NCBI GenBank assembly: GCA_024809215.1 | Contig: JANUBW010000015.1 | Location: forward strand, 123,908 to 187,907 | Length of the DNA stretch: 64,000 nucleotides | Origin: Niastella sp. OAS944 | GTDB lineage: Bacteria; Bacteroidota; Bacteroidia; Chitinophagales; Chitinophagaceae | Direction: 5' to 3' | In this document: positions 42,277 through 51,253 of the stretch, piece by piece | How the letters are laid out: every line of letters begins with the position of its first letter | Position numbering within the stretch: the first letter of the stretch is position 1 | The notes under the pieces: generated by a model | Seen by the model: only the letters and a program-made list of their open reading frames with translations | Database searches by the model: none | What the model was told of the DNA's origin: nothing | Program-made: the position numbers and the translations under genes

Positions 42277-43662
42277 TTAAAAAGCCGATTTGTGTACTTT
42301 GGAACTAAATATGGTAAGTAAAATGATCTTCATGTCGAGTTTGAACGTCCAGTTTTCTATGTACCACAGGTCGTGAAGCGTACGTTGTCTGCGTTGTTCT
42401 TCTGTATCAGTGGGGCCGCGCCAGCCATTTATTTGCGCCCAGCCGGTAATGCCAGGTTTTACATAATGCCGCAACATGTAGTGGTAAACATTTTCCTGTA
42501 ACTGACGGTTCAGGAATTTCCGGTGTGGCCTTGGGCCTACCACACTCATAGAACCGAACAAAACATTTATGAACTGTGGTAATTCGTCGATGCTGTATTT
42601 TCTTAAGATCCTGCCAAGACGGGTTATACGTGGGTCATTTTCGCATGTGGATTGTGTACCGGTGGCTGCATCATCGTTTGTTCGCATGCTTCTGAACTTA
42701 AACAGCTTAAAGGGTTTGCCGCCTTTACCAATACGTACTGGGCAATAAAACACCGGCCCGCGTGATTCCAGTTTTATCAGTAAGGCAATTACCAGAAAAA
42801 CGGGTAACAGGAATAGTAATGCAATGGAGGCAAATACTTTGTCGAAGCAGTTCTTAAAGAAGATGGCATACTTTCCATCGCAGGGCATTTCCCTGATGTT
42901 TACTGTATCCATTTGCCCAAACCGGGTGATCTTATAATGATTGCCAAACAACTCGTGGTAATCCAGTACATACTTTACCCTAATGCCATGGTAGTCGGCT
43001 ACCGATAATACCTTTTGAATGTTCTTCTTTTCGTCATCGGGTAATGCGATCACAATTTCATCGACCGGATTAGACTGCAGGAACATGTTTATGTTATCGA
43101 GGTTGCCCAGTACCTTCTGGCTTTCGATCATGCACGTATCCTGGTTATTACAATTAATAAAGCCCTTTAGCAGATAACCGGGGTTATGGCTTGTTAGCAC
43201 CTCGTCCTCTACTATCTTGGCTTTATTGCCGGTGCCCGCCACAATAACATGTTTGGGGCTAAGCACCTCCCTGTTTATTCGGTCTATAAGCAGAAAGTTG
43301 ATAAAGAAGTCGAGCGCAAAAACGCCGAACGTCAATGCAATGATCTGTTTCCAAAAGATCACAGGCTCGCCCGGTAAACAGAAAAATACAAAGGCTTCAA
43401 TAACGATAAGACTTACGTACACCTTTAAATGACGTACAAATCGCTTTTGCCATTTAGGTGTTAATCTTGCGTAACGGTGTTTTCCGAAATATTCAACCAA
43501 ACACCAAAGAATGATTATCACTGATAACGCAACCCAATCCCGGCTTGAAAAACTACAATCCCTGTAACAATAAAGAACTGTAATGAATACTACGATGAGG
43601 GGGAGGATATCTACTGCAAGGTAAGAGAACTCATTTTTCGATTTTTGACCAGGCATATACAC
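42277..43662 (-). CDS. Undecaprenyl-phosphate sugar phosphotransferase (WcaJ/WbaP-like)
   Basis: 461 residues. About four hydrophobic segments occupy residues 15-135, then a Rossmann-like CoA-binding-like domain (KHVIVAGTGNKAKIVEDEV, about 145-260), then the C-terminal polyprenyl glycosyl-1-phosphate transferase domain with FASIALLFLLPVFLVIALLIKLES, KPFKLFKFRSMR, YSIDELPQFINVLFGSMSVVGPRP and GITGWAQINGWRG. It starts the lipid-linked repeat unit by loading a sugar-1-phosphate on undecaprenyl phosphate. Inner membrane. Key motif residues look intact. Confidence 0.92.
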   Translation of the reverse strand: MYMPGQKSKNEFSYLAVDILPLIVVFITVLYCYRDCSFSSRDWVALSVIIILWCLVEYFGKHRYARLTPKWQKRFVRHLKVYVSLIVIEAFVFFCLPGEPVIFWKQIIALTFGVFALDFFINFLLIDRINREVLSPKHVIVAGTGNKAKIVEDEVLTSHNPGYLLKGFINCNNQDTCMIESQKVLGNLDNINMFLQSNPVDEIVIALPDDEKKNIQKVLSVADYHGIRVKYVLDYHELFGNHYKITRFGQMDTVNIREMPCDGKYAIFFKNCFDKVFASIALLFLLPVFLVIALLIKLESRGPVFYCPVRIGKGGKPFKLFKFRSMRTNDDAATGTQSTCENDPRITRLGRILRKYSIDELPQFINVLFGSMSVVGPRPHRKFLNRQLQENVYHYMLRHYVKPGITGWAQINGWRGPTDTEEQRRQRTLHDLWYIENWTFKLDMKIILLTIFSSKVHKSAF

Positions 43663-43736
43663 ACTTGCTTTAGAAGTTAAAAAAATAATGAGTCACAGGG
43701 AATATTGGTTTTGCAGCAAATTGACGATAGTTGAGA

Positions 43737-44477
43737 TTATTTTTTCATCGTCATTTTGAAGTAACTTCTGGTGAGGTACGAAATGAAGTAGTTGTCCATT
43801 AGGAGTTTACCGGTATTGCCCAGCCGGTTTGGAGTGAGCCAGTGTATAGAAGCTTCTTTAAAACCTGCTTCCTGTAGGAGGCTGGCCCATGTATTGGGTT
43901 GCTGATGTTTGTGCCATTCAATAGTGGGGCCCCAAATGTTCTTCATGCCTATATCGTTGAAGAAATTATTGCGGCAAACATCAGTGATGATCAATGTGCT
44001 GTTTTTCTTCATTATCCGGTATACGTTTTTAAAAACATCTACATACCGGTTGTAACAGTCTTCGTTATCGAGTAAGTGAATACATGCTTCTTCATCGAGG
44101 TGATTGATGGAGTTATGCATCATGATCACGTCAAACGATTCGGGCCCTGTTTGTTTCAGGTAATCCTGTAATGTAAGCGGTAAAAGGTTCACGGGCAGCG
44201 ATTCGGGAAGTTCGCTTCTTACTTCATTGTAAGCGTTTATCATCCCGTTACGCGAACCGTCAACTTCCGGTTCAAGGCATATGGCCCTTCGGGCGCCTTT
44301 TACCGCCGCATAAAACGACAGCAGGCCCCTGCCGCCGCCAACATCCAGTACTTCCTTATCGTTGAAGTCTACATTTTCGAAAAGATTGTTGAGGTAAAAT
44401 TTCAGTTTCGATTTGCTCGAGTACATTTTTTTACTGACCATCAGGTCGTAAAAATCAGAGGCTTGTTTTGTTGTCAT
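43737..44477 (-). CDS. Class I SAM-dependent methyltransferase
   Basis: 246 residues with the SAM-binding glycine motif EVLDVGGGRG (42-51) and a GxxAIC..E motif after it; VIMMHNSINHL is the later catalytic-site strand. The N-terminal helices match sugar- or lipid-modifying methyltransferases in EPS clusters. It sits between the dehydrogenase and the sugar phosphotransferase, so it probably methylates an EPS sugar or a precursor. Substrate unknown. Confidence 0.85.
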   Translation of the reverse strand: MTTKQASDFYDLMVSKKMYSSKSKLKFYLNNLFENVDFNDKEVLDVGGGRGLLSFYAAVKGARRAICLEPEVDGSRNGMINAYNEVRSELPESLPVNLLPLTLQDYLKQTGPESFDVIMMHNSINHLDEEACIHLLDNEDCYNRYVDVFKNVYRIMKKNSTLIITDVCRNNFFNDIGMKNIWGPTIEWHKHQQPNTWASLLQEAGFKEASIHWLTPNRLGNTGKLLMDNYFISYLTRSYFKMTMKK

Positions 44478-44591
44478 GGTATAAGCTTTTTATCAGATAT
44501 GCTACTATCCAGACTTTACCAATTTCAGTTCTTATTTCTCTGTTTTCGTTTGCAGGTTACAGCTTAGTGTTTGGGTGTTACATTTTGTTCG

Positions 44592-45899
44592 CTACCAGCA
44601 GATGCCTTCGTAATTGGGCAGTTCTTCCAGATCGCGAATTCTTACCAGATCTATAATAGCGGTTTTTTCTTTTAGTAAATGGTGATAGTTTTTTGCGTCG
44701 AAATTCCGGTGACTTATAACCACCACATCGTTTTCGGTGATGGCATTTTCCAGGTCATTGCTAAGGTGTTCTGATAAATGCGGCAGGCGTTCATTGATAT
44801 ACGATTTATTGGCGCCTATAAGCCGCGACAAACAAACGTATTCATCGTAAATAGTAAGGCGGCAACCTTTGCCAATAAGGGTTTCTGCCAGGTCAACAAA
44901 CGGACTAAAGCGCAGATCATCTGTACCTTCTTTAAAACTCAGTCCAACCATACAGATGTTCTTCTTACCGGTTTCGGTGATCATATCAACCGCTTTTTTA
45001 CGGTGTTGTTCGTTTGAAGAATTGATCATTGACAACACGGGTGTGTCCAGGTAGTTGTCGTGCCCCAGGGTTACCAGTCCCTTAAGGTCTTTAGGCAGGC
45101 AGGAGCCACCGTACACAAACCCGGGCTTTAAGTAAGCCGGCGAAATGTTGAGGCGGGTGTCTTTACAAAACAGGTCCATTACTTTAAAGGGATCTATTTT
45201 AAGGGCTTTGCAAATGTTGCCTACTTCGTTGGCAAAAGCAATTTTGAGGGCATGAAATGAGTTGTTGATATATTTTATGATCTCGGCTGCTTTAATATCG
45301 GTTATTTCAATGGGTGCATCGAGGCAACGGTATAAAGAAGCCACTTTTTCAATGGCAACCGTACTATCGCCGCCCACTACAGTAATTGCGGGATGATAAT
45401 AATCATATACAGCTGAACCTTCTCTTAAAAATTCGGGGTTGGATACCACTGAAAAATGGTGGCCTCTTTTTTTACCCGAAAATTGTTCAACGATCTCACC
45501 ATAGCGAATATTGGTGCCCGGCATTACTGTGCTACGGATCACCACCGTATGAAATTCATCTTTTGTTTTGATTGCCTTTCCTATTTGTTCGGCCGTTTTA
45601 AAAATGTAAGAAAGGTTCAGGTGGCCATGTGCCGATGGTGGGGTGCCTACACAAATGATGCTGAGGTCGGTATTGTGTACCGCTTCTTCTGCGCAGGTGG
45701 TAGCCGAAATGCTGCCTTTTGCATAGCCTTCGGCAATGATGCGGTCAATGTCTTTTTCCTGTATGGTAGCCTTGCCGCTGTTGATGAGCTCTACTTTAAA
45801 TTCGCTTACATCAACGCCTATTACTTCGTGCCCGTTCTTTGCCAAACAGCCTACACTTACACAGCCTACGTAGCCAAGTCCAAAAATTGAGATTTTCAT
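44592..45899 (-). CDS. Nucleotide-sugar dehydrogenase (AlgD/GDP-mannose 6-dehydrogenase-like)
   Basis: 435 residues. GLGYVG (7-12) begins the NAD-binding domain; ICVGTPPSAHGHLNLSYI, NPEFLREGSAVYDY and the catalytic C267 in YGGSCLPKD match the UDP-glucose/GDP-mannose dehydrogenase family, and AFANEVGNICKALKIDPFKVMDL is the inter-domain helix. LINSGKATIQEKDI, STVMPGT, and the cysteine position are closer to AlgD than to Ugd, so GDP-mannuronate is a plausible product. It supplies a uronic acid for the polymer. Operon member, 5 bp downstream of the DUF354 gene. Confidence 0.88.
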   Translation of the reverse strand: MKISIFGLGYVGCVSVGCLAKNGHEVIGVDVSEFKVELINSGKATIQEKDIDRIIAEGYAKGSISATTCAEEAVHNTDLSIICVGTPPSAHGHLNLSYIFKTAEQIGKAIKTKDEFHTVVIRSTVMPGTNIRYGEIVEQFSGKKRGHHFSVVSNPEFLREGSAVYDYYHPAITVVGGDSTVAIEKVASLYRCLDAPIEITDIKAAEIIKYINNSFHALKIAFANEVGNICKALKIDPFKVMDLFCKDTRLNISPAYLKPGFVYGGSCLPKDLKGLVTLGHDNYLDTPVLSMINSSNEQHRKKAVDMITETGKKNICMVGLSFKEGTDDLRFSPFVDLAETLIGKGCRLTIYDEYVCLSRLIGANKSYINERLPHLSEHLSNDLENAITENDVVVISHRNFDAKNYHHLLKEKTAIIDLVRIRDLEELPNYEGICW

Positions 45900-45904
45900 G
45901 GTGC

Positions 45905-46924
45905 CTAAGATTTATATCTGTTAATCTGTTCTTTCATGAAGATTGTCATGTCGTCCCATTGCTGAAGCAACCTGTTACGGGTGCCGGATTGTTTTTCCTG
46001 ATCGAATATTTCGTTGAGCCCTTTGTTTATTACAGGCAATGCACTTTCGCCTGGTAAATGTTGTAACAGGCCGGCCTGCATCAGTAATTCATTGGCCTTC
46101 ATTTTTCGCATACCGCAGTATATACTTGGTACTCCCAGCATCGCTCCTTCCCTGGCCATACTGTCGCCCGAAGAAATAACCATTCTTGAATAATAAATAA
46201 GAGAGTGTATATCTTCTACCGGCTCCTGTAAAATGGTCCAGTGTTTGGGATACCTTTCGGCATAACTTTTATCTTCAAGCGATAATATAACTTTTGTATT
46301 TGCATTTATTTTTCCTGCAAAGCTGCTGATGATGCCGTCCTGCTGATTGTAATAGTTGAATGATTTGTTGCTTACTTCTCTTACGAATATGTATTCATAC
46401 GGTGCCAGCTTATATTGGTTAAGCGTTCTTTCTGCCGGGTTAAACCGGTTTGGGCTTAAATAGCTCCACTCCTTGAGGCAATTAAATACCGATACTTTGT
46501 TATTCTTTTCCACAATGGGTGGAAAGAACAACTGGCTTGAAAGGCTGGCATTTATCCGGTTAATGCGTTTACGCTCGGGATCGTCATAAAACTGTATCAC
46601 CGGAATGCCGGCAATTTTGCAGGCCAGCGCTAACGGAATACTACTTGCTGCCACGCATATATTGTAATTCTCTTTTTTTATAAGATCAAGAAAGGCCAGC
46701 GTGCGTTTTATATTGCCATGCCAAAGTATAGACCATTTGGTGCCATTGCTGCTGCCTACAGGTACGGTATTAAAACCTGGGTATTCCTTTTTGATGATGC
46801 CGGGCAGTTTGCCTCTTTGCAAATAACAAATGGTTACTTCCCAGTTCTCTTCCTGCAACTCTTTTGATATGCCTTTGAACAGGTTGAGTTGTGCAGGATG
46901 TTTTATATCGAAAAGGATCTTCAT
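45905..46924 (-). CDS. DUF354-family protein, likely glycosyltransferase-like
   Basis: 339 residues. The two-domain alpha/beta layout with MKILFDIKHPAQLNLFKGIS, IPVIQFYDDPERKRINRINASL, ISSGDSMAREGAMLGVPSIYCG (a nucleotide-sugar or phosphate-binding loop) fits DUF354, a GT-B-like family linked to surface polysaccharides. There is no membrane segment. Neighbours on both sides are EPS enzymes. Precise reaction unknown. Confidence 0.75.
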   Translation of the reverse strand: MKILFDIKHPAQLNLFKGISKELQEENWEVTICYLQRGKLPGIIKKEYPGFNTVPVGSSNGTKWSILWHGNIKRTLAFLDLIKKENYNICVAASSIPLALACKIAGIPVIQFYDDPERKRINRINASLSSQLFFPPIVEKNNKVSVFNCLKEWSYLSPNRFNPAERTLNQYKLAPYEYIFVREVSNKSFNYYNQQDGIISSFAGKINANTKVILSLEDKSYAERYPKHWTILQEPVEDIHSLIYYSRMVISSGDSMAREGAMLGVPSIYCGMRKMKANELLMQAGLLQHLPGESALPVINKGLNEIFDQEKQSGTRNRLLQQWDDMTIFMKEQINRYKS

Positions 46925-46926
46925 TA

Positions 46927-47841
46927 CTAGTGTTTAGCCGGGTGCGGTACTTTCGTCATCATCGAATGCCAGATGCCGGTCATGCGGCAGATATTTTCCG
47001 CTGAGGATGCGCCTTCCAAAAATCCGAACCTTGGCAGTGTATAGTTATCTTTCAATAACTCGGGTGTTAGGTACCTGGGTTGTGAACTGAAAGCCAGTTT
47101 GTAATTCAATGAATTCAATATTTGTATTTCACGTTGGCCAAAATCGCCATTGGGATAAGCGAAATAAGCCACTTCCTTCCCTATCCATGATTCCAGCTTT
47201 TGGCGGCTTGTTTTTAATTCTTCATACACCTGTTTATCCTGGCAGTTGATGAGAATAGGATGCGTTTGGGTGTGTGAGCCAATGGTGATAAAAGGCGAAC
47301 TTGATACTGCTTTTACCTCGTCGACGGTCATGGCATCTCTTGCCGGAGCAACCTTCTTTTTTAGTTCCTGCAAAATACCCAGCCTTTTTTCCTCGGGCAT
47401 TTTTTTCAGTTCTCCTTTTGAGAAGCTGATCAGGCCTTCCTGCTGTGCCTTTTTCACATACGACCACCAGTAGTTGCCCTCTTCTGCCGGAGTGGTGGAA
47501 ACAAAAATGGTTACCGGTACTTCATGTTTGTTTGCCACTTCAACAACATTCTTGACGTTTGATTGCCATCCATCGTCGACGGTGATGCAAACACCGCCTT
47601 TGGGGAAAGGCATTTCATTTTTAATTATTTTTTCAATGTCGTGAGGGCTTAAAAACCGGAAGCCTTTTTGTTTTAGCCAGCGAATACAGAATTCAAATTC
47701 TTTTTTGTCGGGCTTGTGAAAATAAAGTGAAATGATGCATTTTGAGTTCAATGCCTTTCGCCTTGCCTGTCGCACGAACCCGGCCATGATGAATGTATTA
47801 GCGGCTATAAATCCTAACACATTTCTTAAGTTTATACGCAT
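46927..47841 (-). CDS. Polysaccharide deacetylase family protein (NodB-like)
   Basis: 304 residues. The NodB fold is indicated by CITVDDGWQSN (about 83-93, first catalytic Asp and a metal Asp), IGSHTQTHP (metal-binding His pair), and FAYPNGDFGQREIQIL. A leading hydrophobic stretch (LGFIAANTFIMAGFVRQAR) may anchor it to the membrane. It removes acetyl groups from a polymer or lipid-linked sugar. Located between DUF354 and a glycosyltransferase. Confidence 0.85.
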   Translation of the reverse strand: MRINLRNVLGFIAANTFIMAGFVRQARRKALNSKCIISLYFHKPDKKEFEFCIRWLKQKGFRFLSPHDIEKIIKNEMPFPKGGVCITVDDGWQSNVKNVVEVANKHEVPVTIFVSTTPAEEGNYWWSYVKKAQQEGLISFSKGELKKMPEEKRLGILQELKKKVAPARDAMTVDEVKAVSSSPFITIGSHTQTHPILINCQDKQVYEELKTSRQKLESWIGKEVAYFAYPNGDFGQREIQILNSLNYKLAFSSQPRYLTPELLKDNYTLPRFGFLEGASSAENICRMTGIWHSMMTKVPHPAKH

Positions 47842-47856
47842 ACCATTCGGGGGTTT

Positions 47857-48825
47857 TTAATCAAGGGCCATTTGATACACGGCTTTGATGCGTTTAGCAA
47901 CTGTTTCCTGATCAAGGCCCAGTTCTATAATACGTTGTCTACCGTTCGTTCTCCCGTTTATTGGCGGGGAGTCTATCGCCATTTTTATTTTTGTAGCAAA
48001 GTCTTTGGGGTCGAAAGAAGAAATGTAACAGCCTTTGGTTTCACCAAACACCCATTTTACATCACCTACATCGGTTGATACTATGGGGCAATTACAGGCC
48101 ATCGCTTCTTTTATAACATTGGGCGAACCTTCCATAAACGAAGGGAAAAGAAGCACATCTGCCTCGTTCAGGTATTTGGGCACATCGCTGTGGTTCACCG
48201 GGTATGGACAAACCAGTTCTACATTTTCCAATTGTTGTACTGCCGCTTCGGCCAGGGGAAAGTTCTTTCCTGTTTTTGTTTTACTGCCAAGGAACAGCGC
48301 TTTCTTTTTTCCATTTGTTTGAAATGTGTAGCCGTTTTGTTGCAGTAACAGCGGCTGAAATTTTTGCATGTTCACGCCGTTGGGAATTATGAAGGATTTA
48401 TTCTTTTGGTAAACCGATCCTTCAATATTGTTCGACTTTGAAATAATGGCTTTTACAAAGGGTTGTATAAGCCAGGTTAGAAATGAAGAAACACGGCTGC
48501 TCAGTACTATTTTGTTCTTTCCTTTATATTCTCCATTGGCATCGGTGCCCATTAATGACAGTACAACGGGCATTTTTCCTGCGGCGCCTATAAGGGCTGT
48601 CCAGCCTGAATAAGTGAAGTGCGCATGGATCAGATTGTAGTTCTTTTGCTTTAGGTGTTTACGTAGCCGGATGCCTGCTTTTATATATCCCATCAGGCCT
48701 TTTCCTTTTACCGGATAATAGTCTACGTCAATGCCTTCACTTTTCAACGACTCGCCCTGTTCTTTAATAAAGGGAATAATATTGAATTCTTTGTTATTAC
48801 CGCTGCAAACAAAAAGCACTTTCAT
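47857..48825 (-). CDS. GT4 glycosyltransferase 1
   Basis: 322 residues in GT-B fold. The N-terminal domain starts MKVLFVCSGN and the C-terminal domain has FPSFMEGSPNVIKEAMACNCPIVSTDVGD, the EX7E retaining motif. It should transfer a sugar from a nucleotide donor during repeat-unit assembly; the specific linkage is unknown. It overlaps the preceding gene by 4 bp, so the two are coupled. Confidence 0.85.
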   Translation of the reverse strand: MKVLFVCSGNNKEFNIIPFIKEQGESLKSEGIDVDYYPVKGKGLMGYIKAGIRLRKHLKQKNYNLIHAHFTYSGWTALIGAAGKMPVVLSLMGTDANGEYKGKNKIVLSSRVSSFLTWLIQPFVKAIISKSNNIEGSVYQKNKSFIIPNGVNMQKFQPLLLQQNGYTFQTNGKKKALFLGSKTKTGKNFPLAEAAVQQLENVELVCPYPVNHSDVPKYLNEADVLLFPSFMEGSPNVIKEAMACNCPIVSTDVGDVKWVFGETKGCYISSFDPKDFATKIKMAIDSPPINGRTNGRQRIIELGLDQETVAKRIKAVYQMALD

Positions 48826-50000
48826 ATAAGGTCAGTTTGGGTTTCAATTCTCGGTACCATTCTCCTCCTTTGGCTCAATACATCTTCATAAGTTTGTTCA
48901 AAGGCCTTTCCCATTTTTTCTATCAGGAAATCTTCTTCTATCAACTTTCTGCCGGCATTGCCAAAGGCTTTGCATTTATTTGGGTTATCTATTAATTCAG
49001 TGATCAGTGCTGCAATTTCATTTTCGGTTTGATGGGTTACCAGATAACCGTTCACATTGTGATGAACTATTTCTTTGGTGCCGCCGGCGTCATTTGCCAT
49101 CACCGGCATTCCCAGGCTCATATATTCCATAATGGAATTTGAAATGCCTTCACCGTGTTTTGAAATGTTTGAGAACAATACGCCTACAGTGCAACTGTTT
49201 ACCACTGCCTCTACATCGGTAATTCTGCCGGTGAATACTATCCTGGGATTATTATTGGTGCGCTTCTGAAACGGTTTGCACAGATCCATTCCCTGGGCAT
49301 CATCTCCTACTGCTATAAATGTAATGTCGTTTCTTACCTGAGTTATCTTTTCTGCAATATTGAAAAACGTTTTATAGTCTTTGTTACCCGAAAAGGTGGC
49401 AACCATTACTACTGCGTATGGAGTTGAGATATTGTACTTCGATCGCACTTGTTCCGGCGCCGGCAGGTTCTCAAAACGACTAAGGCTTATTCCGTTGTAA
49501 ATGATCTTTATTTTCTTAAGCGGGGGATTGTAGGCATTTATGCCCGCCCGCGAATTGGAAAGAATAACGGTTGAGAATTTAAAGTTGATACGGTCGAGTA
49601 TTTTATTCAGCGACCACCTGTTTGCATGTGGCGGCGCTGAAGTGATCTGTCCGTTCACCAGCGGAATACGGTGGCCAATGACAGCCGGCAGTGCATAAAA
49701 AGATTGTATGCGCCCCCAGGTATGAATAAGGTGGGGTTTGAATTGCCGGCAGATACGGTAAAATTTGTAAAATACTGTAATGTCGTTTCGTTTCCATTTT
49801 TTCGGAATGACCTTGTATAATACTTTGAGTTCGTGAAATGCCGGAAAGTCAATAATAGGGTCGGTAACTACAACCATAATTTCGTAATTGTCTTTTCCAG
49901 TCAGGTAAGTAAGCAATTCAAGCAGTCTTCGTTCTTTGCCGCCGCCTTTAAAACTTCCGATAAAGAACAGGATACGATTTTGATGTTTTTGTAGCGTCAT
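48822..50000 (-). CDS. GT4 glycosyltransferase 2
   Basis: 392 residues. It starts with FIGSFKGGGKERRLLELLTYL, a glycine-rich acceptor loop, and has GEGISNSIMEYMSLGMPVMANDAGGTKEIV, the EX7E motif and nucleotide-binding region. It overlaps the upstream glycosyltransferase gene by 4 bp and the downstream one by 4 bp. Retaining GT of the EPS pathway; acceptor unknown. Confidence 0.87.
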   Translation of the reverse strand: MTLQKHQNRILFFIGSFKGGGKERRLLELLTYLTGKDNYEIMVVVTDPIIDFPAFHELKVLYKVIPKKWKRNDITVFYKFYRICRQFKPHLIHTWGRIQSFYALPAVIGHRIPLVNGQITSAPPHANRWSLNKILDRINFKFSTVILSNSRAGINAYNPPLKKIKIIYNGISLSRFENLPAPEQVRSKYNISTPYAVVMVATFSGNKDYKTFFNIAEKITQVRNDITFIAVGDDAQGMDLCKPFQKRTNNNPRIVFTGRITDVEAVVNSCTVGVLFSNISKHGEGISNSIMEYMSLGMPVMANDAGGTKEIVHHNVNGYLVTHQTENEIAALITELIDNPNKCKAFGNAGRKLIEEDFLIEKMGKAFEQTYEDVLSQRRRMVPRIETQTDLI

Positions 50001-51181
50001 GTCGCAATTTCTTTAGGTGTTTGTTCGACCAGTGGCTTTATACGCCCATCCCGGCCTAAAATAATGTTGTCCGTCTCAGAAAGGTATCTGAGCAATCGTT
50101 GGGCAAGCACTCTGTAGCCATGATTACGGGTTACGTATTCCCTGGCATTATCTGACATCTGCTGATACTGTTCGGGTGTTAATGATGCATATTGTTTGCA
50201 CAGGTCGGGCACATCGTTATAAATTATGCCCAGATTGTGGTTTGAGATGATTGAGTCGGGGTTTATATGGGAGGCTGTTATAATAGGTGTGCCTACCGCC
50301 AATGACTCAAGAAATGTATTGCTGAAACCTTCATACATCGAAGTGTTTAAAAGGAACCGCGCTTTGGCTAAGTAAGGTAGTACCTCTGTACGGCTTAGAT
50401 AACCACAGAATTTTACATTCGGCAGCTGCTTTAGCTTTTCAACATACTCCTTGGTTTCGGAGTCGTAATTGGCGCCTTCCTTGCCGGCAATAACAAACTG
50501 CTCCTGTGTCATCAGGCTGGCAATCTCGAACAGGCGTTTGAGACCTTTTTCCATGCGGTAAACACCAAGCCAGGCTATATAATTGCCGGGTTCATGATCA
50601 TCGCTCAATGCCGCATCTTTTAAATATAAAGGGTTTGAGAGCTTTATGACAGACTTGTTAGGGAAACGCTTTTTTATTCCATGCAGCTGGTAATTATTCT
50701 GACATAAAATATGATGTGATAACTTAAGCCCCTGGAACAAAAAGAACCGACCTACAGCAGAACTGTTCTTAACGTAGCCCATATTAATAACGTTATCGTT
50801 TGAGATCCTTTGTATAAATTTTATGTTCAGCATCCGGCACATTAGTACTACTAAAAAATTTGACCATGATGCTATACTTACATACAGGTAGTCGGGCTTT
50901 ACGGCTTTTATTTTTTTATAGGTATCGGGTATACGGTAGTATAACCAGCGTAGCCAGCGAATACCTTTTTTACGATCAAAAAAGGGAACCAGCTTTATGT
51001 TTTTGCATTCTTCTTTTAGTTTTTCCTTGGTGCTGGTGTCTGTCATTATAACTACTTCCTGTCCTTCAGCCAGCAGCCCTTTGATCCAGCCATACGATTG
51101 AACAGCTGCTCCACCGCATGGTTTTTCATTTTCTATCATCAGGTTGATGATCTTGTCGTCGTAGAATAGGAATCTTGCCAT
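49997..51181 (-). CDS. GT4 glycosyltransferase 3
   Basis: 394 residues. ENEKPCGGAAVQSYGWIKGLL (N-terminal acceptor loop) and MYEGFSNTFLESLAVGTPIITASHINPDSI (EX7E) mark it as a retaining GT-B enzyme. It overlaps the next gene by 4 bp. The gap to the polymerase gene upstream is 72 bp. Role as one of four GT4 members building the repeat unit is inferred. Confidence 0.87.
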   Translation of the reverse strand: MARFLFYDDKIINLMIENEKPCGGAAVQSYGWIKGLLAEGQEVVIMTDTSTKEKLKEECKNIKLVPFFDRKKGIRWLRWLYYRIPDTYKKIKAVKPDYLYVSIASWSNFLVVLMCRMLNIKFIQRISNDNVINMGYVKNSSAVGRFFLFQGLKLSHHILCQNNYQLHGIKKRFPNKSVIKLSNPLYLKDAALSDDHEPGNYIAWLGVYRMEKGLKRLFEIASLMTQEQFVIAGKEGANYDSETKEYVEKLKQLPNVKFCGYLSRTEVLPYLAKARFLLNTSMYEGFSNTFLESLAVGTPIITASHINPDSIISNHNLGIIYNDVPDLCKQYASLTPEQYQQMSDNAREYVTRNHGYRVLAQRLLRYLSETDNIILGRDGRIKPLVEQTPKEIAT

Positions 51182-51253
51182 GGTTGTTAGGGTTTATGAA
51201 ATGTTCACTGGTCGGTTGGTTTATAATAAATTGCTTTGAGGGCATTCTGTTGC

